From Clostridiales bacterium (lineage in GTDB: Bacteria > Bacillota > Clostridia > Oscillospirales > Acutalibacteraceae): DNA of 19,871 bases. The DNA is taken from contig JAJBVC010000071.1 in assembly GCA_020860025.1 (NCBI GenBank), positions 1 through 19,871 of the forward strand, in the 5' to 3' direction. The notes beneath the pieces are model-generated. The model did not search any database. It saw nothing but the letters and a program-made list of their open reading frames with translations, and was not told the DNA's origin. The position numbers and the translations under genes are program-made. Positions 15,919 through 19,871 of this stretch are shown piece by piece. The stretch's first letter is position 1; each line of letters opens with the position of its first letter.

Positions 15919-16455
15919 TTAATAATTATCGTTTTTGATTTCAAAATAAGCTTTGGGATGACTGCAAACAGGACACTTTTCAGGTGCTGATTTTCCGATA
16001 TGGATATGACCGCAATTTGAACAAATCCATATTTTATCCTCATCCCTTGAAAATACAATACCGTCGTTAACATTTTCGGCAAATTTTAAAAATCGCTGTT
16101 CATGCTCTTTTTCGACCTTTGCAACCGCATCAAAAAGCCACGCTATATTGTCAAAGCCCTCGTCTCTTGCCTCTTTTGCAAAATTGGCATACATATCCGT
16201 CCACTCAAAATGCTCTCCGCTTGCCGCATCTTTTAAGTTTGAAGCGGTATCGGTTGCACCGCCGAGCAAATCAAACCAAATCTTTGCATGAGCTTGTTCG
16301 TTGCTTGCGGTTTCTTCAAATATTTTTGCAATCTGAACGAAGCCGTCGGTTCTCGCCTTTTGTGCGTAAAAAGTGTATTTGTTTCTCGCCTGACTCTCGC
16401 CTGCATAGGCGGCAACGAGATTTGCCTGCGTTTTTGTGCCTTCCAAATTTTTCAA
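15919..16455 (-). CDS. rbr: Rubrerythrin
   Basis: Non-haem iron peroxidase that reduces hydrogen peroxide in anaerobes, taking electrons through its rubredoxin domain. I place the start at the TTG at 16453-16455: AGGAGTG lies 7 bases upstream, and translation from there gives the family's usual opening (M)KNLEGTKT and a normal 178 residues. A TTG at 16482 would add nine atypical residues and overlap the upstream gene. From this start: a ferritin-like four-helix domain with diiron ligands E20, E53 and H56 (AGESQAR and NEQAH) plus the second-half EARDEG and VEKEHE motifs, then a C-terminal rubredoxin domain with C145-x2-C148 and C161-x2-C164. It sits 16 bases after the membrane protein gene and is last before the bidirectional terminator. 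Function is cytoplasmic oxidative stress defence. Confidence 0.95.
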   Translation of the reverse strand: MKNLEGTKTQANLVAAYAGESQARNKYTFYAQKARTDGFVQIAKIFEETASNEQAHAKIWFDLLGGATDTASNLKDAASGEHFEWTDMYANFAKEARDEGFDNIAWLFDAVAKVEKEHEQRFLKFAENVNDGIVFSRDEDKIWICSNCGHIHIGKSAPEKCPVCSHPKAYFEIKNDNY

Positions 16456-16471
16456 AAGCTCACTCCTAAAA

Positions 16472-18967
16472 TTAAATTCCAAGCCTTTTTATTTTAGACA
16501 CAATTTCCACAAATATACACCAAACTGTTTGAAACAGTATAATATTTCCGGCAAAAAGCTGTGAAGTTCCGCCAAGTATTCCAAACAAAGCAATTACTCC
16601 AAAACCGACTGCACAGCCAAATGAAACAAGAACGCTTAAAATTTTACGTGTTTCCTCTAAATTTTCAGCTCCGGACATAGCTGAAACAAAGCCGAGAGCA
16701 CTGCCATCGTGAATTGCATATGCCGGTGATGTTTCAACGTGCATATCTGAATATTTATCAAATGTTCTTCCGTTTGAAGCACTCATAACACGAATGTAGC
16801 CGTCAGGCAAAGAAAACAGCTGAGCAATGCTTTCATCGTTTATAAACGGGTCGTTACTTTTTACAAGGATTGTAATTCCGCTTTTTTCAAGACGGCGAAG
16901 CGATTTTTTAAGCTCGACATCAGCACTGTATGACACAACAAACATTGCAAGCACTCTGCCTGTTTCGGCAAGGTAAAGTATTTTTCTACCCTTTCGTGTA
17001 TACTTTTTCTCATAATCCTCTTTAGGTACACTCACACCGTGATGAATCAAAAGCTCTCTCGTTCCGACTAAAATCTTTTTTCTGTAAATCCATGCGGACG
17101 TGCCAAGCTTGTCCTCATAAACAATTCCGTCAACATCCGGCAAAATAGCTTGTTTGCCTATAATCACATTATCAAAAACGCTTGCGAGCGGACTTTTTGT
17201 CTTTGTTATAACAGCGGCTGTTTTTAAAATAACATCATCCGCCTTAGCTCCGTTAAATGTTTTGATGCCATGAATTTCACAGCTGTTTGCACCAAATAAA
17301 TCCTGCGCTTCAATAACGATTGCATTTGCATCGTCTATCATTTGCGCTCCCTCAAAGCCGTTAATCATAGCGCCGTTTTCCGCAAGGCGATTAGATATAC
17401 CGAGAAGAGCGCTGTTAGTGTGAAGCAACGAAGCGCATGGTAATGATATGCACATTCCGCAAACTGCGATATTTAGCACATGGCACCAATCCTTGTTTAT
17501 TATATAGACTGCAACAAATAAAACAATATTAAGAGCAAGCATAACAGATCCGGTTATCTTTGCAATTTTATCAGCCGGTTCGTCACTGCCGGCAATATCC
17601 ATAAAATTTGTCGGGAATTCAGTATTGATGCTTGTTTTTAAATTAGCCTCTCCTGTTAAAACTCCACGGCTGATAATTGTTGCGTCAACCTTATTGGCTA
17701 TTGTTTCAACAGTATATGTATTGTCCTGCTTTGTAAGAAATTCAAAATTATGTATTATTCTTGTTGTAAGAAGATATTTTCCGATTTCCTGTACCAGTAA
17801 AGCAAACGCAATCGCAAGAGGATAAACATATCCGCCGTCCATTTGTAAATCACTGTTTACTAACATCAAAACGGTATGCACAAGAACAAATACAGACGCT
17901 ACAGTTATCGGGAAATCGCTGTTTATACCTTTTTTTAGTTTCAGCCCATGAATAAGACTTTTTATGTTTGCAAAAAGCAGCAAAACGTAAATTACAATTA
18001 CCGTAATGTAATAAGGAACGTAATCCATAAGTATTGACGGCATATATGCACTGTCTTTAAATATAGTCAAAAGTCCTAAAATAATACCGAATATAAGAGT
18101 AAGAACCACTGAAAACATAATTGATGAGCGTGAAGCAAATAAATTTTCAAGAAACTTTGTTTTTTCATCATTGCTTTCATATTCGTCCTTAACAGTGCTA
18201 TTTGAATTTTTATCAATATTATCGGGACCGAAGAGACGAAATTTGCTGACCTTTTCTTTTCTGCGTTCTAAAAGCTGTTTTTCGGCAAGCTCTTCGTCAA
18301 TTTTCTGTACCTTTTCGTTCGAGTCCTCAAAGCCGTCAAGAACGATTTGGTAATCCTCTTCATCTTCCTCGTTTACCTGCGGTTTTCCCGGTGTATCGTT
18401 CATCAGTGATATTCGTGTATGCTCTAACTCCTCAACCGCAACTATGGTTGGAACTTCTTCCAAATCCGAAGTTCTGTCAAGACGTGATTTGCTTTTTATA
18501 GTGGCGGGCTTTTCTATTATGTCGGGAGGATTTTTTGAATACTGAGGTTCATTTTTATCCTGGTTGAAAAAGCTTTTTTTAATTCCTGATGAATCGGGCG
18601 AACTTTTAATTTCCCGTGTTTTGTCACTTGCATTTTTTGTTTTTGCGCCGATGTCAACCTGAATTGTTTTTTCGCTTGAATCGTCAAGAGCTTTATTTTT
18701 CTCAAAATCGTCACGTTTTGTATAAATTACATTTGTTTTGCTCGTATCTTCAGACGGCGATTTTGGCTTTTTAATCTTTTTGTCATCTGACGGAACTTCA
18801 ATTACAATATCCTCAGGCTGAATTTTAGGAACTTCAATTTCACGCTCTGTAATTTCTTTAACAGAGTTGTCAATATCCTCAAGCGCAGACTGAGCCTTGC
18901 TGACTGTTTTTTTTCGTATTTCCTCCGCCTGATGAATAATTTCTTCGATAGACAAATTTTCACTCAT
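16472..18967 (-). CDS. Degenerate P-type (P1B-like) ATPase homologue with long charged N-terminus
   Basis: An 831-residue membrane protein I do not recognise as a described family. Residues 1-275 are Lys/Glu/Asp/Ser-rich and look disordered apart from a helical start. Eight membrane segments follow (about 283-303, 317-336, 353-371, 380-400, 472-491, 496-516, 776-800, 804-823), the number and spacing of a P1B ATPase. Further matches: DKIAKITG before TM5; LPC (509-511) at the place of the CPC metal motif; an ungapped match from G532 onward to the segment leading to DKTGT; ILVGTRELL like the N-domain LVGN element; and GITILVKSND at the place of the MLTGD loop. The catalytic parts are lost: the phosphorylated Asp is Glu553 in EAQDL, HP is S592-P593, TGD is SND (Asp706 kept), GDGIND is missing, and the actuator domain is about half size. 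ATP-driven transport is therefore unlikely; a scaffold, sensor or regulatory role is possible. It lies 10 bases after rlmB and 16 before rubrerythrin. The homology is read by eye. Confidence 0.75.
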   Translation of the reverse strand: MSENLSIEEIIHQAEEIRKKTVSKAQSALEDIDNSVKEITEREIEVPKIQPEDIVIEVPSDDKKIKKPKSPSEDTSKTNVIYTKRDDFEKNKALDDSSEKTIQVDIGAKTKNASDKTREIKSSPDSSGIKKSFFNQDKNEPQYSKNPPDIIEKPATIKSKSRLDRTSDLEEVPTIVAVEELEHTRISLMNDTPGKPQVNEEDEEDYQIVLDGFEDSNEKVQKIDEELAEKQLLERRKEKVSKFRLFGPDNIDKNSNSTVKDEYESNDEKTKFLENLFASRSSIMFSVVLTLIFGIILGLLTIFKDSAYMPSILMDYVPYYITVIVIYVLLLFANIKSLIHGLKLKKGINSDFPITVASVFVLVHTVLMLVNSDLQMDGGYVYPLAIAFALLVQEIGKYLLTTRIIHNFEFLTKQDNTYTVETIANKVDATIISRGVLTGEANLKTSINTEFPTNFMDIAGSDEPADKIAKITGSVMLALNIVLFVAVYIINKDWCHVLNIAVCGMCISLPCASLLHTNSALLGISNRLAENGAMINGFEGAQMIDDANAIVIEAQDLFGANSCEIHGIKTFNGAKADDVILKTAAVITKTKSPLASVFDNVIIGKQAILPDVDGIVYEDKLGTSAWIYRKKILVGTRELLIHHGVSVPKEDYEKKYTRKGRKILYLAETGRVLAMFVVSYSADVELKKSLRRLEKSGITILVKSNDPFINDESIAQLFSLPDGYIRVMSASNGRTFDKYSDMHVETSPAYAIHDGSALGFVSAMSGAENLEETRKILSVLVSFGCAVGFGVIALFGILGGTSQLFAGNIILFQTVWCIFVEIVSKIKRLGI

Positions 18968-18977
18968 TTTTCATCAC

Positions 18978-19742
18978 TCACAAATCTAATCTTTGTCTTG
19001 CTATTTCATACATAATAATTCCCGCAGCAACAGATGCATTAAGAGAATTTACTTTTCCGAGCATCGGCAAACTTACTGTAACGTCGCATCGCTCTTTGAC
19101 AAGCCGTCCGACACCGTTCCCCTCGCTTCCGACCACAAGAGCGCAGCCGCCTGAAAAATCAGTCTTGCACCAAGGCTGACCGTCCATATCGGCACAGTAA
19201 ACCCAAATGTTTTTCTTCTTTAGGTTCTCAATAGTCGAAACTATATTTCCGACTCTTGCAACTCTCATATATTCAAGAGCGCCGCAAGAGGTTTTTTCCA
19301 CAATAAAATTAAGCCCGACGTTTCGCCTCTTAGGAATAATAATTCCGTGAGCGCCGCACGCTTCCGCACTTCGTATAATTGCGCCGAGATTATGACTGTC
19401 CTCTATCTCATCACAAATTATAATAAACGGCTTTTCGCCCTTTTCTTCGGCAAAAGCAAGTATTTCATCAACTGTAGAATAACTGTGAGCCGGTACATTT
19501 GCAACAACACCCTGGTGGTTGCCGCCGGCGCACATAAAATCGAGCTTTTTGCGGTCAACGTTTTTGACAACAATACCCTGTTCCCTGCACATTGCTATAA
19601 TCTTATTGACAGAGCCTTCACGCTCTCCTTTTGCTATCAGTACATTTTCAACTTCCCTGCCGCTTTTTAGCAGTTCAAGCACTGCATTTCTGCCGATAAC
19701 AAGGCTGTCGTTAGTTTTTACATCTTCTTTTTCTTTTGGCAT
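18978..19742 (-). CDS. rlmB: TrmH-family 23S rRNA 2'-O-methyltransferase RlmB
   Basis: SPOUT (trefoil-knot) methyltransferase, expected to methylate the 2'-OH of a guanosine in the 23S rRNA peptidyl-transferase region. I start it at the ATG at 19740-19742 (254 residues), 8 bases after a GGAGA site; two in-frame ATGs further up (19757 and 19802) have no ribosome binding site, and the outer one lies in the promoter. An L30e-like substrate-binding domain (about 12-88, opening with SLVIGRNAVLELL) precedes the SPOUT domain with motif 1 NLGAIIRSAEACG (118-130), motif 2 VGSEGNGV (204-211) and motif 3 LPMLGKVNSLNASVA (225-239). Exact rRNA target is from family knowledge; a tRNA Gm18-type or YsgA-like role is less likely. 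It leads the three-gene minus-strand group. Confidence 0.92.
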   Translation of the reverse strand: MPKEKEDVKTNDSLVIGRNAVLELLKSGREVENVLIAKGEREGSVNKIIAMCREQGIVVKNVDRKKLDFMCAGGNHQGVVANVPAHSYSTVDEILAFAEEKGEKPFIIICDEIEDSHNLGAIIRSAEACGAHGIIIPKRRNVGLNFIVEKTSCGALEYMRVARVGNIVSTIENLKKKNIWVYCADMDGQPWCKTDFSGGCALVVGSEGNGVGRLVKERCDVTVSLPMLGKVNSLNASVAAGIIMYEIARQRLDL

Positions 19743-19773
19743 ATTTAGTGTCTCCATATAATATTTCAAAGTA

Positions 19774-19802
19774 ATTATAACATTATATAGTAACTTTAGC
19801 AA
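19774..19802 (-). promoter_or_regulatory. Promoter of the rlmB-membrane protein-rubrerythrin group
   Basis: The minus strand reads TTGCTA (19797-19802), 17 bases, TATAAT (19774-19779) with an extended -10 TG just before it. The start site would be near 19767, about 25 bases before the rlmB ATG. A second TATAAT overlaps the spacer but lacks a good -35. Confidence 0.65.
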
Positions 19803-19871
19803 CGGCTATTCTAAAAAATATTATCATAATAATAAAATATTTTTCAAAAGTTGATTGTCTCTTTTTAATAA
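19803..19871. other. A/T-rich edge sequence, no gene seen
   Basis: These last 69 bases hold no supportable gene. AAAAATATT (19814-19822) and AATATTTTT (19836-19844) form an A/T-only inverted repeat that could be a weak terminator for a gene outside the window, or chance in A/T-rich DNA. Confidence 0.3.

Noticed and set aside
16472..18967. Functional copper or zinc exporter
   Set aside because: The general fold matches, but the phosphorylated Asp, GDGIND, HP and full CPC motifs are all missing, so active transport cannot be supported.
19743..19802. Longer rlmB start at 19802 or 19757
   Set aside because: No ribosome binding site; the outer start overlaps a good -35/-10 promoter, and the ATG at 19742 has GGAGA 8 bases upstream.
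19814..19844. A/T-only inverted repeat at the window edge as a terminator
   Set aside because: The stem has no G-C pairs, and no upstream gene is visible in the window to be terminated, so it was kept only as an edge note.

Overview
The window is a chromosomal segment of a low-GC Gram-positive bacterium, almost certainly a clostridial Firmicute. Oscillospiraceae/Ruminococcaceae is my best guess. The evidence is the dcw gene order, a PASTA-bearing class B PBP, a MurE with the meso-diaminopimelate motif DNPR, strong AGGAGG-type ribosome binding sites, sigma-A-like promoters and a rubrerythrin. The taxonomic call below class is inference. No mobile element, CRISPR array, tRNA or rRNA was seen, and no stretch longer than about 262 bases lacks a gene.

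Positions 31-14183, all minus strand, hold a nearly complete division and cell wall (dcw) cluster. In transcription order it reads mraZ, rsmH, ftsL, a two-PASTA class B PBP, murE, murF, mraY, ftsW, murG, murA, ftsQ, ftsZ. Most neighbours overlap or lie within 60 bases. The cluster starts from a perfect-consensus promoter (14274-14302). Between that promoter and mraZ lie six helically phased TGRRA(T)-type repeats that look like MraZ operator boxes. ftsZ has its own promoter in the 204-base gap after ftsQ. Two internal RNA hairpins stand out: one that would bury the murA ribosome binding site, and one in the ftsL-PBP gap. murB, murC, murD and ftsA are not in the cluster.

From 14184 to 15892 a divergent promoter drives a plus-strand sugar transporter of the GPH family. 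It ends at a strong bidirectional terminator shared with the convergent minus-strand genes that follow.

Positions 15919-19742 (minus strand) look like a small operon: an RlmB-type 23S rRNA 2'-O-methyltransferase, an 831-residue membrane protein, and a rubrerythrin that appears to start at a TTG codon. The membrane protein is the most unusual object here. It has the fold order of a P1B-type ATPase, but the phosphorylated aspartate motif DKTG, the GDGIND motif and the HP motif are gone, and it carries a charged, probably disordered N-terminal extension of about 275 residues. I read it as a catalytically dead P-type ATPase homologue of unknown function.

The dcw genes act together. MurA, MurE, MurF, MraY and MurG build lipid II, FtsW and the PBP polymerise and crosslink it at the septum, and FtsQ, FtsL and FtsZ organise the divisome.
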